A stretch of 64,000 nt of DNA from Atrichornis clamosus (lineage: Eukaryota; Chordata; Aves; Passeriformes; Menuridae): the NCBI GenBank assembly GCA_013400975.1, contig WBMZ01011377.1, positions 1-64,000 on the forward strand, given 5' to 3'. The notes under the pieces were generated by a model that had not been told where the DNA came from, ran no database searches, and was given only the letters and a program-made list of their open reading frames with translations. Positions 1 to 46,830 of the stretch are shown one piece after another. A program made the position numbers and the translations under genes. Positions within the stretch are counted from its first letter, which is position 1; every line of letters starts with the position of its first letter.

Positions 1-34347
<34,347 letters not shown>

Positions 34348-35539
34348 CACCGCTCCCGGCGCCCCCCGGGACACCAGCAGCCTCTCCATAGTCCCAGCAC
34401 AGGCCCTTTCCCAGATGGACCGGAATTCCCAGTGATCACAGATGCACTATGTTTGTAAAGGAGAAAACACAAAAAAAGATCTTCTAGTTAAAGGCTTTTA
34501 ACTAGCAGAAGCGCTCTTTTTTTTGGGACAGTTTTGATTTCAAAGCCACCTTCTTTTTTTTTCCCTCTAACCATTTTTCTAAGGAGAACTCTCACCAGGA
34601 TTCAAACTTGATCGAGCTCCCGCTCCTCTCCTCAGTTTTCTATACGTCACGACAGAGGTTTACAGCTATTAAATGCCTTTTTCAAGCAGGCCACGGATGG
34701 AACTTGTTGAACCTTGCAGCTGTCTGTCCTCCTCCGGTGCCACTCGAGTGTCCCAGCCAAGTGAGACAGCCCCCTCCCCGTCCAGCACCTGGGGCTGTTT
34801 TGGAGCCAGAGATCCGAAGGAGGAAACGCTGCTTTAGTCTGATGCACAAACCAAATAAATGTCAGCGAGTCCCGCTTTCATCTTCTTCTTCCCTCCTTTC
34901 CCGCTGCTCTCCCACACACCCAGGGAGATGCAGCTGGGATGACAGGGAGCTCAGCTGGCTCCGCTGATCGGAGTCACGCAGGAGCACACCCTTCCTGCAG
35001 AATATGCCTTAAAAATGTGTGGACGAGACCAGCAGGTCCCTTGGCCACTTTCCACCTCCGTTTTCTCGCCCAGCATCTCATGTTTGGGCTTTTGAGCTGC
35101 AGAAGAGAGGGCCAGGGATCCGTGGGATCGCTGCCAACGTGGGCGTTTTGGTGGCTTCGAGGCTCACAGGGTCAGGACAGAGCCCTGTGTGTCAGGGATC
35201 AGCTCCATGCTGGGATGTGGCTTCCCTGCTGGGCACAGGGGCACCCACAGGTATGGGGATGCTGCTGGCTCAGGGTGCCTCCTCTCTTTTTTGGGGGCCA
35301 GTTGTGTATTATGCAGCAATAACCACGAGTCAGTATTGGCAGGAGAAACCCCGTTTTTCCAAAGGGTTTGGCAGCCCCAGGAGCATTTAACTCACACGGA
35401 GCTGGTGCAGGGTCAGTGCCATCCCCAGGGGAGAGGGAGAGGGCGCAAGGAAATCACACAGCCAGTGGGTACCCACCACACCGAGCGATGGCAGAGCTCA
35501 GCCTTGGGCAGAAATCCACCACTGCCCACAGAAAACTGT

Positions 35540-35720
35540 AGAAGTTCAAATTGCCCAGAGAAGCTGTGGCTGCCCCATCCCTGGAAGTGTTCCAGGCCAG
35601 GTTGGGCAGGGCTTGAAGCACCATGGGATAGAGGCAGGTGTCCCTGCCCATGGCAGGGGTTGGAATGAGATGGGCTTTGAGGTCCCTTCCAACCCAAACC
35701 ATTCCATGATTCTGTGATCA
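35540..35720 (+). mobile_element. CR1 LINE 3' fragment
   Basis: GTTCAAATTGCCCAGAGAAG, CCTGGAAGTGTTCCAGGCCA, TGTCCCTGCCCATGGCAGGG and GGTCCCTTCCAACCCAAACC end in ATTCCATGATTCTGTGATC. A sense CR1 terminus and the rightmost one I can see. Confidence 0.9.
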
Positions 35721-36503
35721 TCTCCAGGCACTGTAATTAGTGTGGCTAACGAGCGAGACGTTCTCCTGCCCTGGTGGGTCCCTGTGTGAACAAGGAGCCA
35801 GCTGGGACTGGGGTATCTTTTCCTGGGAGAGAGCAAGAAACAAAACTCAGTTTATCCTGACTGCAAACCCATCCTTCATTGGATTTTCGTTTTGTTCACC
35901 TGCCATTAAAAAGCTGAGATGCCTGAAGAGGGCTGTGTGCCAAGGGAATCATCCCCTGGTCTCCGGGAGAGTGTGGGGGTTTGTAACACCAAGACATGTC
36001 TTTGCTGTGGAAATTTGGGTTCAGTGGAGGCCCCCTCCCGCGGGCAGCAGCGGGACCTTTGTACATAATAGACTCAGGACCCTGCATGTCCCTCTGGCCC
36101 TGTTTTTAACCTGTGTTGGCTGATGCATTGTAAGGTCTTGTGGTCTTGTGGCCCTTCTGTCCCCGTACGAGCTGGAAGATTACCTGGTGTGTTGTGATGT
36201 GTCTGTTTATGACTATAAAATGAGATGTCTACTTGTCTCTTTCTTGGATGCGCTTTTCTGTGACTGTTCGTGCCCTCCACGGCCCGGATGGCATCGTCTG
36301 CTGTGGCTCTGCTGAGCTTTCCCTCAGTTTGGGGAGCCACAGGAGGCAGCTGGAACTGCAGGAGGAGGCAGGGCTTGAACCATTGAACCCTTGCTCCAGC
36401 TGGGATCTGCCAGGCTTAGCCTGGGGCAGGACATTAAAGTGATTCTTTTTGAGTGGGAGCCTTGGCAGTGGGGCATCTTCAAAGCCCTCTGACAGCTGAA
36501 GGA

Positions 36504-36509
36504 AATAAA
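36504..36509 (+). terminator. candidate poly(A) signal of SLC16A2 (proximal)
   Basis: AATAAA followed about 30 bp later by GT-rich sequence (TCTGTGAGTTTTGGGG). It would give a 3' UTR of about 2.2 kb. Confidence 0.35.
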
Positions 36510-39500
36510 TAACTCCTCATTGTAACTCCTTCTGTGAGTTTTGGGGCATTTATTCACACCAGAGTTTGATGAAGTTCACTAGATCACACTTTTGACCTTA
36601 ATGCCCCCCGAAGGAGAGCTTATGAGGGATTTAAATTCCAGAAGCAGCTTCCTCAGAGCAAGCAGAGGATGAGCAGAGCTGTCTCCAAACCCCATCTGGG
36701 TTGAGCAAGTGGCTGCACAGCAGAGCCAACCGATGGCTGCACCCAGACTTTGCTGCAGTGAAACCTCCCTGGGTCATAAGGTGATTTATGGTTCAAATCC
36801 CAAATTTCTACAGAATTCCACTTGCCTTAACTGCTCCATGTGCCTGCAAAGGTCCTTGCTCTGGGAGGAGCCTGCATTCAGTGCAAGGGCTGCCTGGCAC
36901 TGCGGTGGCGTCAGGGCAGCTGTGTCAGCCAGGAGCTCTGCCCAGGAGGGGTGCTGGCACCCACATCTGTCCCCCCGTAAATTACGATTTTTCCCCATGG
37001 CATTTGTTATTGACCCTCCAGGAGATTTGACGTGATGAGGTGCTTTCATGGGCCACCCCAAATCTGGTTGGAGGAAGCCACCCCTCATCCTATCCCAGGC
37101 CAACATCTGGGACCAGCCTCCCAAAACCAGACTCAGCATCTTTGTCTGGTCAAAATCCTGCCCTTGGTGAACACAAGGGCAAATTCTGCAGCAGGGAAGG
37201 CAGGTTTGAACAACAGCAATGGAAGGGTGTCCTCGTCAGCAAACACAGATGGGAATGGGAAGGGCAAAGGTTGGAGCAGTGTGTCAACATACAGGGAGTA
37301 TTTGGGGCTTGTTTGTCAGATTGCTACTGCTGCTGCGGGTCTAGTTTGGCCCTCTTGAATATCAGGCAGCTTGCAAGTAATTTCTGCAGACTGGGGGCGT
37401 GGGAGAGGTGAGATTGTGGTGCTCGGAGCATCTGTGAACAGGGAGGAATTGCACTGGTCTCTGACACATCCGTTTAGCCTGTGGTGGTCTTGTGGTGTGA
37501 CCCCAAATGGGCCCCTACCTGTGGCAAAAAGCTTCATCCCAAACCCCCGCCTGTTCCATCAGGATCATCTTGTCCTAGCCCAGCACATCCACATCCTCCC
37601 TGGGAGAGGCAAGGGCTGAACAGGCAGCAGAAACTGCCTTTTACTCAATTTTCCAATTAAAAACCCAACCTCCTCCCTGCCCTGCGAGTGCCAGGCTGTG
37701 ATTCCTGCCCTTCTCTCTTGCTCTGGGAAGGGAAGGGGGAGCCCAGCACTCCAGACTTGGCCAGTTTTGGGTGCCAGTGAGGGTAGGGGAGTGGGTCGAG
37801 CCTGATGGGTGTGAAAGGGGTGTCAGGGAGCGGGGAGGGCCCCACTTCACCCCATGCCCGGAGTGTTTGCAGAGCTGCAGAGCTTTATGTAAGTGCAGGG
37901 AGCACAGGACGTGTCCCAGCAGCGCCTGCTCGGGGCTGGGCTGGGGCTGCCTCTTAAATCTTTACCTTGAGGGTGTTCAAAACCAACCTGTTGTCTTTTC
38001 TTCTTTTTTTTTTTTTTTTAATTCTTCTGCAGAGTGAGACATCGGGTTTAACTCCTCTCGCTCTGGCTGAGGGATGGAGGGGGACAGCTGAGCTGGAAGG
38101 GCTCCAGGGATGGATGTGTGTGTGATGAGAAAGGTAGCAGGGCTTTGGGAGCTGCCTGGGAAGTGCCATGATTCATGGCTTAGAGCTTTTCTCAGTTTTG
38201 AAACAATATCTGCAGGAGCTGCTTCACTGCAGCTTGCCCTGCCCTGAGGTCCTGCAGCCAGGCAAACACAAGTTTCAAAGCCAGAGAGCTTAAATTTAAG
38301 AGATTCTGGCCTCTCTCTGACTGGGGTTGAGGTTTTCTAACATTTCCCTGCTGTGGGAGCTGTGGGAAGGCCACATCCTAATTGCCAGCCAAGCCTGAGG
38401 ACTTTTGGAGGTCTGCTGCGGTACCACGGGGTTTGGGACCCCCAATTTCAGGAGGTTTTGGCTCTGCCTGACACCGTGGTGCTTTGGGGCTGCCACTCAA
38501 GGAGCTTCATCACCCTCTGGGCTGAGCTGCCTGGAGGTGCCGGGAGGGAGATGGCCTGCAGCTGGGCAAGGACATTCCTGCCCTTCCTGGCGTGGCAGTG
38601 CCATGGGAATGTTCTGCATGGCCACAGAGGGTCTCTTTGGTACGAGGCTGCTCTGGGCAGCCTGACTTGGTGCTGAGGGTCTCACCTGTTCCTGCTCAGA
38701 TCACTCCAGTTCAGCATCTCGGGAGCCTTAGGGTGGATCTTAACCCTGGCTGACATTTGCATCTATGTGTGGCCGTAAGGTCCTCAGAGTGAAAATCTGG
38801 ATAAAGGTGAACTTGGACCAAAGCCTCTGGATGCAGTGGGACAGATCCAGCTGAGACCCTTGCTGTCCCTCCATTCTTCACGGCAAACCATCCCTGGCTT
38901 TCACATGCTCCTGTATCCCACAGTTTTGTTTAAGGGTTACCTTGGTTATTTAAACTTCAATTATTTTCACGCTGGCAGAGTTTGCTTCGCCTTGTCCAGC
39001 TGGAAGCAGAAAATTGGAATGACTTTGAAAGCCCTGGCTCCTTGGCCAAGGCCAGAGGAGCAGTCCCCTCCCTCCACCTTTATGCCACCAACCCTGGCCT
39101 TGAGCAGCTCTTTTGGGTGCTTACCAGCCACCCTTGCAACCTTTGGGGAGAATGATGTGATCGACAAGTGCTCCTTAAATACTCTCCAAAGTGCTCTGCA
39201 GGGATGGAACTGGCACAGAGAGGGGCTCCACGGGCCAGCAACAAACCAAAATAAAGCTGTTTCCCTTCTTTTTGAGAGCCCTTGGCAGGAAAGCAGACAC
39301 GGGGATGGATGGAGCTCTCAGTGGGCTTTGGGGCCCTGGGGGTGTCTGCAGGGGAGACCCTCCCCATGCCATGGGGTGAGCATCGCTCCAGGTCCTTTAT
39401 CCTCTTGGCACGGCCACTCCATGGACTTTAGCCCTGGGGACAGGGAGGTTATCACTGGGCTTTGGTGGGTTCAGCTGCACAGCCCCTGTCGGGGGGGCTT

Positions 39501-40440
39501 TGTAGTTTCATTTTTGCAAATATTTTGCCGTGCCCTCCGTGCCCCTATCAAGGACAGACAGTGTGAATGTCCCCGTGTCCCCTCTTCCCACACACCGGGG
39601 TGGCGAAACCCTGCAGGTGCAGGGCTGGCATCCGCCTTCCCAGACGAGGCAAGGCCGGAGGGGAAAGCCACAAAATCCCTCCTGTTCTCTGCAAAACATG
39701 GCTTTGAAGGAGGCATTGTACCTCCAAAGTTTCTCCCCTTTTTGTTCCACGCTCCCCAAGGCTCACCCTGCATCCACCCCTGCCCGGCACGGCAAGCGCA
39801 GCCCTTCCCTGTAGCGTTAGAGACAGGACTTCGTGTCTATTTTACTAAAGAATTCCGTGCTTTTTTGTCCTTTTTGTACATTTTTAATCGTGGCATGTAA
39901 GGCGAGTTGTTTACCGGAGCAGGTTTCTGCACCGAGGTGGTGCTCCCCTCCTGGTGGGTGATGGCCAAATTGCCTGAACCCAGCTGGGATTTGGCTGCCG
40001 AGCGCCTTCCATCCAATCATTTTGGGAAAGAACACAACTTCTGGAGGCCTGAGCTTTCCCAGCATATCCTGTTTCAGCCATTTGAACCCGTTAAAGCCCG
40101 AGGCAGAATTTTTCCAAGGAGGCTGAGGGCAATTAGGAAATTACCCTGCTCTCCCTCCCCTGCCCTGAAATCCAGCAGGATGAAGCCAAATATTTGCTTT
40201 CGGATGGGTGGATTTTGGAGCTGGCTCCACATAAGAGCACCAGGGTGGAGGCTTGAATTTTGGCCGTTTCGGGTAATTGTTTTTGAAGTAGGACCTCCAA
40301 GATTGCTGCCACCACTCTGGTCAGCAGATTCCAATACTGTCACAGTTGGCATTTGCTCCGTTGTTGATGGAAAACAGCCTGTCCATGGGTTTTTGGAGAG
40401 GGATGCACCCTCGCCATGTCTGTACCCACTAGAAAGACTC

Positions 40441-40446
40441 AATAAA
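40441..40446 (+). terminator. candidate poly(A) signal of SLC16A2 (distal 1)
   Basis: AATAAA with a GT/T-rich downstream element starting about 15 bp later (TGTTGTTAGTTTTGC). Confidence 0.4.
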
Positions 40447-40878
40447 AGGCTGAAAGCACTGTTGTTAGTTTTGCAATTCCATTTTTTTCCACTGTGCTCC
40501 AAGCTCTGGCTCAGCAGGAGCCTGTGTGGCTCCAGAATTGGTTCTGGGAGGTGCCCAGGCCTGCTGGGCATCCTGGGCAGACCAGCAGAGCCAGCAGTCT
40601 AAGAGCAGCTGCTCAATTCAATGCTGAAATCAGATCCCAAAGCCTAAAGTTATTCCTTTTTTTTTTTTACATCTGCTCCTTGTAAGTGATTTATAACTCC
40701 TCAAAATTTTGTATCTGGAAGTAAAGTGAATGCGTGTCTTAAAAGTATGACTATCCTTTCAAAATGTGAATTTCTGACTGTTGGAATTAAAAAAAAGAAA
40801 AAAAGAAAGAAACCTACCCCATATTAGCACATTTTTGTAATTAATGTTTTATGAATGTTGTTTAAAAAAATTGTGTAG

Positions 40879-40884
40879 AATAAA
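40879..40884 (+). terminator. candidate poly(A) signal of SLC16A2 (distal 2)
   Basis: AATAAA in AT-rich context with a strong GT-rich element about 20 bp downstream (GGGGTCTGTGCCTGTGTTTT). It has the best overall context of the candidates. Confidence 0.45.
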
Positions 40885-42130
40885 CCAGTTTAAAAAGAAA
40901 AGGGGTCTGTGCCTGTGTTTTGCCAGGTCTCTCCTCATGGCTGGTCGTGGGCACTGGTCCCTCAGCAGCTTTCCCAGGTGCTGCCAACACTCCAGAGGGG
41001 CTGGAGAGGCAGTGGTTTATTCTGGGAATTATTTTTATCAAGTATCTGGTACCTTGAGGAAAAGCTGTGCCAAGGTCCTGGTACCCACTGGGGCAGATTT
41101 TCCCATGCACCAGTGGAGGGTGGAACTGGGAGTGGGTGGGTGGTCCTTGTCCCACCGAGGCATTCAGAAGTAAAAATGATTTTAAAATCCACCCCTGAGA
41201 ACATCTGGGTGCCCAGAGGGGGTCAGTGCTCGGGATGAGCCCTGAGCCACCTGGATGTTTTCCCTTCCATTCCCCTGGGTGCAGCTTTGGCTCTGGATTT
41301 TACCACCCAGCATCTCCAGGGGCTGCAGCACCTTTGCTCCGTGAGGGCTCTCAGCCACAGCACCAGGGCTATTTTAAGCATTATTAATATAATTTCTTCA
41401 ATTTGGCAGTGGCTGAGGGACACGATGAGGGCTCCCAGGTATCTCCTAGGTCACAGGAGAACTTAGCATTTTTGTCAATAAGAGCAGTTATGGGAGGGCC
41501 GGGAAAAACCAGGGATAATAATTCCTGAGCGAGGTTACATAGGCTGTGAGACACTGAAAGCACAGCTTTTGTCAAGGTTTTTATATTAATGATTTGTTTA
41601 TGTGAGGTGCTTTAATTGCCATTAGATGAAAGCTGACACATGCATTAATTTTATATAACTCAGGCTTTTTTTTTTTCCTAATGTGCATCTCAACCCTTTT
41701 TCAAGTTGGGGATATTTACTGCAAATAGTGTTAAAAAAAACCCCACCAGGAGATAAGAGATGGTAAACAGAGATTCAAAGGGAATGAGGCTACAGCAGTG
41801 AATTCCTCTGGAGGACTCAGTGCTGTGCATGCAGGGACAGAGCAAGGAGAGGGAATGCTGCATCCCATTCCCAAGAGCAGGGAGCTGCATGGCCCTTCAC
41901 TTACAGGCAGCAAAAAAAAGAGCAATTTCAGCTTGATATCAAAATGATCTTCTTGGGATGCTTGGAAAGTTGGGGGGGAACTGGGAGGGTGCTGGGGTGT
42001 GGGGTAGAAGTGGGCTGTGCATCCATGGGGACTCCTGGAGAGGTGATGGAGGGGACACCCTGCCCTGCTGCTCCCAGCACCCCCAGGAGCACCAGCTCAC
42101 CACAGGCCATCTCCACAGATTCCACGTAAA

Positions 42131-42172
42131 TAAAGATATACACACATACACGTGTGTATATATATATATATA
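42131..42172. repeat. CA/TG/TA simple repeat forming a hairpin
   Basis: ATATACACAC (42136-42145), loop ATACAC, GTGTGTATAT (42152-42161): a perfect 10-bp stem, then an (AT)n run. Confidence 0.7.
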
Positions 42173-42738
42173 AATACACAGATCTACGTCTCCAGAGGTG
42201 TGTTTGTGCATGGGCCCACTGGAAATCCCCTCTCAGCCTGGCTGAGCACAGGGCATGGAGCATCAGTCACCTCCTCCTGCTCTGCCAGGCTGCTGGATCT
42301 GGCCCGAACCCTTGGAAAAAGTGGGGAAAAAAGCCCTTTGCGTCCGAACAAAACCCTGAGTTTTTCCACGAACAGGTTGTGAATGAGAAAAAACAAACCC
42401 AACCACCACCACAACAAAAAGGATGTTTTCATTACTGTAATATGATGGTTCAGTATTAAGATATCTATTTGTACATTAAAAGTAAACTATCATGGATTAA
42501 ACCAAGTTAATTATATATAATAGCTAATATTTGTGCTACAAAACACGAGTGTTTTGTGTATTAAATAAATATAATGACAAGTATGTTTTATAGATCAAAT
42601 ATGAACAACAAGTTGATGCTTTATATTAGGTTAATAGTTTTAAATTACACGTGGTTTAGACCAATATATGTGAGTGGCATCTATTGATCTATATATTGAT
42701 CTTTTAAAAAATTTGCACATATATCTACATACACAAAT

Positions 42739-42770
<32 letters not shown>
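42739..42770. repeat. (ATAG)8 microsatellite
   Basis: Eight uninterrupted ATAG units, likely polymorphic. A/T runs and a 16-18 bp A-run at 42931 follow nearby. Confidence 0.9.
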
Positions 42771-42771
<1 letters not shown>

Positions 42772-43049
42772 CTGCAATGTGTACAAGAGCTGCAAGTGGT
42801 TCCTGGGCAGCGCTGAGCCCCAAACTCTGCTCCTCTCCCCGCAGGCTCTGGGCTGGGCTTGTTTTCCTTCATTGTCTTCTTCTCCATCTGTTTTCTTTTT
42901 GCAGGACATAAATATTATAGTCCTGAAGGGGGAAAAAAAAAAAAAAAAGAAGAAGGCAAAAGACCCATTTGTAAGCGCCTTTGAAGGACTTGAAGGATGC
43001 ACTGAGGAGTGGCAGCAGATTTTTTTTTAATCATCTCTGCCTTGAAATG

Positions 43050-44000
43050 CAAATCTTTCCCAGAGCCGTTGCTTCGCAGTCGTTGTTTAAAGCAATAATT
43101 TGGAAAAGATCCCTTCCCGAGGCTGTTCAGCCGCACCCAGGCTCGGCAGGGTGGATGGGCTGGGGTGCCGAGGTCCCTCTGCCCAGGGAAGGGGGTCCCC
43201 AGCCCCCGAAAAGCATCGCCCAAGGGGAAGGAGCACACCCAGGGACCAGCCCGGGGAGCGCTGGGGTGAGCTCGGGGTGCGTCGCTTTCCTTCGGGTTGG
43301 GATTTAGGGGCTTTTTTAAATGCAAGGGAGAAACCGCTTCGTACAGGCAGCGGGGCACAGCAGGGGAGGAAAAGCAGGTGCTGGCTGAGATCTGAGGCAA
43401 ACACTGCTCAGGGAGGGGGAGAGGAGGAAGGATCCCCAAGCAATCAGCACCCCGTCGTGGGGGGGGCATTCCCAGAAACCCCACGGAGCGGGAGTAGAGA
43501 TCCCTTGGGATGCGAGGGGCGCGGGTTGCCTTTGGAGTACGGGCGTTCTCCCGGCCGAGGCTCCGGGCTGTGCTGGCTTTGGCTGTTCTGTTTTGGCACA
43601 GGAGCTGCACTAAACAAGTCTCTCCCAACCACCCGCAGCCCCGCTCCATCCCGCTCTGGAAGCACGAGGAGCGTCCGGGGGCTTTTTGGGCAGGGCTGTG
43701 TAAACAGCCCGTCCCGGGGCTGCGGGTGGGGTGCGAGCGGGGCCCCGCGTCTCCCCCACCGCCCTCGCAGGCTCCAGCTATTGTTCTGGCACGCACCTTT
43801 TCCGCCCAGGATCGGGATTTGGTGCTTATAAATCTGTTCTCGTCTCATCTGGAGCATCGTTCAGGCTGGGCCGGCCCCGGTGTACGTGGCCGAGCCCGCA
43901 TCGCCCCAGCAGCGCCTCCCCCTCGGCCCCCACGGGACCCAGGCTGTGTTCCCGAGTCTCCTGGACCGCTCTGCATCCTCACAACCACCAGCATCTCCGT
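43050..44000. other. orphan CpG-rich block in the intergenic space
   Basis: GC-rich stretch with frequent CpG (for example CTCGGGGTGCGTCGC near 43271 and GCGAGGGGCGCGGG near 43512) lying between two gene 3' ends. Overlapping open frames of about 240-290 codons on opposite strands follow from the low stop density of GC-rich DNA; neither looks like a known protein. It may be the promoter of an unannotated noncoding transcript. Confidence 0.4.
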
Positions 44001-46824
44001 GGGTTTGCTCCCGCCTGGTCTCTTCTTCCACCTGTGTTGATGTTTCACCAGTCCCACTCAGGTGAGCACAGTTCAAAAACCGGAGGTTTTTAACCCTTTC
44101 TCTTTCCTTCAGTTTAATCCCCCTACTCTTTCCCTTCTCATCCTGTCCTTCATCCCTCTCCATCAATTCCCACCCCCACCTTTCCCTCCTGGCCATTCAC
44201 CCGTGCAGGAAGGATGGACAGCCAGCACTGCTGGACACAGCCGACAGCCAGCAGCGCTCAGGGCATTTCCCAGCCTCTCCCCTCCCACAAATATTTCAAT
44301 TTATTTAGATCCATCTTTACAAATTAACACACAATCATCCCAAAGGTGCCAGCAGCAAAGGCTGAGTAATTTCCAAGTTTATTTAGGATTTATTTAGTTT
44401 AGTTTAGCACTACCCAGAGAGATTAATCTATTTCTTCCACTGCATCTTTTCCAGACCTTCACCATTCTTGGTGAGCAGTGAGTGATACTCAGAGCAGGCA
44501 CACAGTTGGCCTACCTTTGTTCCATAAATCCCTGCTCTGGAAAGGAACCCTGTGAGTTCCTAAAATGAAGCTATTTCAAGATTTTTCACCTTTATAACAC
44601 TCTCTGGTACCTCCAAACCCACTGGCCAGGCTGCAGCAAGGTCTGGCTCAGCAGACACAGGGCAAACCCTGGGGTTTGGGTCTGGGGAGGTGCCAGGGCT
44701 GTTTCACTGCTGTGACAGGAAGGACTAGAGCAGGTATTAAAGCCAAGAAACCAAACCAGCACTGTGTTCTTTGTGGCATTTTCTACAGCAAACAACAAGC
44801 AAAGCTGCTGCTCCAGAGCAAAAATCCAAATTTTGGCCTCAAACTTTCAACCTGGAGAAATCACATTCTGCAAATGCATCCTGAGAAACCAAACCAGTGT
44901 GAACAAATCTCTGCTGGACACCAGGAGCCTGGCTGGCTCCTCTCCTGGCTCTGCCAGAGTCACAGGGAAGTGCTGCAGCCCAGCCATCCCCAACCCCATG
45001 ACAACCCTTGTCCTTGAAATCCCAGGACCCTGCTGGCGTAAGGTGCCAAAACTCAAGGAACCCTCAGCAAATCTGGGATGACTCCTGTTGGATGAAGTAA
45101 TCATTGTTGAGGGGACCTGACGCCTGGATTTTCACATGCTCGGCTTAGCAGGGGATTTATTCAGGGGAACAGTTGGAGCATGTGGCAGCAGCATCTCATT
45201 AGTGTCACAGACAATGCCCCTCCAGTTTAAGACTAAAAAGTGGGTTTAGATTTCCCTACATACATTTATTGTAAGGGTTTAGGGAGCCACAACACAGCTG
45301 GGTTTAGATTTATTGTATTAAAAGTCCCCAAACAGGTTCAATCCCACTTGAAACAGCCGGGAAGGGCAAGGAGGAGCAGTTGGCCTGTGCTGTTCTCCCC
45401 ATCCCTCTCCTTCCAAACACTCCATCCCACTGAGTGGTCAGAAAAGGGGAGAAGCCCCCAAAAGGATGGCTCTTCCTGCCCCCCTCCATTGCTCTGGCAT
45501 GCACAGGGTCACCAAACATGACCTTTCTCCTCCCATCCAGCAGCAGGACCAGCAAAGCAGCCAAACACACTCCCCTGTGAAGGTCTGGATCTGCCATGGA
45601 AATATATCCTGAAGGGAGGAATTAAGACAACGTAAAAGGTTACAGAGTTTAAGCACCGAGAGGGAGGAACAAGGTTATATAAAGTTTTACAGGTCAGAAC
45701 AAAGACCTCGAATATGTTAAAGAAAATAAACAGAGGGATGAAGTCAGCCACACACGTGCTCCAAAGTTGGCTTGGGCTCTTTAAGCAATTTGGGGGCGGA
45801 TTGGCAGTTTTTAAGGAACAAATCCAGGGTTACCTAAACCAAAGGACTTCCTACAGGGAGATGAGGGGCTGGAGACAGTGACCAGGCAAAGCGCTCCTGA
45901 TACACAAAGTGTGGGAGTCGCTTCATGAATCAAGTCACTGAAATCAAAGCTAGGACCTGTGCTAAAGACCCTGTTTCAGACTGAACTGAACATTTGCAGA
46001 GCAAGAAGCATGTGGGAATTGGGAAAAACTCCATTTCTCAAGAACTCTCCCCGTGGAGAGTGAAGCTGGAGCAGAATCCTGACGCGATGCATCCCTGGAG
46101 CAGCCCGTGACTCCTCCTTGCCAGGGGAGAGCATCACTCACAGTGCTGAGGAGCATCAGCCCAGCTGGGACACGGAGCCCCTGCCCTGGTACCCAAAACA
46201 TCCCTTTTCAGGGACACACCACCTTCCTATCCCTTCTTTTGTATCGATGCCACCACTCTCCTCTTGGGAAGCGGCTCCCACTTCCTACTCAAGAACGGGG
46301 TTGAGGTGAGGGAAGCATGGATAATAAACACAGCTTCCCACGCCCTAAAAATTTCCTTCCCACTCAAGTGTTTGCACATACCTCAGCTACTAATTTTAGG
46401 ATGGAGCTTTTAGCCACATGTGAGATTCTCCTGGAAGCTGCTGATTAGATTTGCAGGGAGACTCAGGCCTGACAGCCCTGCATGGGGCTCTGATTCTGAT
46501 GGGCACCTGGAGGCACAGCTACTCCTTGGAAGACCACCTGGAGGAGCTGCTTTGGTATCCCACATTACACACTGGCAGATTTACAGAAGTCTGGGACATA
46601 GCAAGATTTATTGCTTCAGTTTTAGGTGCTAAGGAGTAATAAATTCTTCCAAGAAGTTAACTCTGTTCCATTCCAGCTCCTTCCTTTCTGCCCAGCTTCA
46701 AGGGGAAAGGTGTATGGAAGAAAAAAATTCCAACCACATCCACCACAGTGCACTCCAGTGCATTCCCACCATAAGAATAAACCCAAGGAGTGATGATCCA
46801 GCACAAAATGAACACTTCATGCAT

Positions 46825-46830
46825 TTTATT
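46825..46830 (-). terminator. candidate RLIM poly(A) signal
   Basis: TTTATT on the plus strand is AATAAA on the minus strand, followed by GTGTTCATTTTGTGCTGG as a GT-rich downstream element. Confidence 0.6.

Larger units (their letters stand above)
34348..40900 (+). other. SLC16A2: candidate SLC16A2 3' UTR with alternative poly(A) signals
   Basis: The stop codon is followed by non-coding sequence. AATAAA signals lie at 34854-34859, 36504-36509 (GT-rich TCTGTGAGTTTTGGGG about 30 bp downstream), 40441-40446 (TGTTGTTAGTTTTGC downstream) and 40879-40884 (GGGGTCTGTGCCTGTGTTTT downstream). The last is preceded by about 250 bp of AT-rich sequence typical of a UTR end. The full length of about 6.5 kb is inference; shorter isoforms are equally possible. 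One CR1 fragment lies inside. Confidence 0.45.
40901..46809. other. intergenic region between convergent genes
   Basis: About 5.9 kb between the proposed 3' ends. It contains an AT-rich stretch (42420-42760), a TA/CA hairpin, a GATA microsatellite, a CpG-rich block (43050-44000) and otherwise unique sequence. No exon, CR1 copy or RNA gene recognised. Confidence 0.6.

Noticed and set aside
42915..43831. Opposite-strand open frames of about 293 and 243 codons in the intergenic region
   Set aside because: GC-rich DNA has few stops. Both strands are open at once, and composition is low-complexity Pro/Gly/Arg with no domain.
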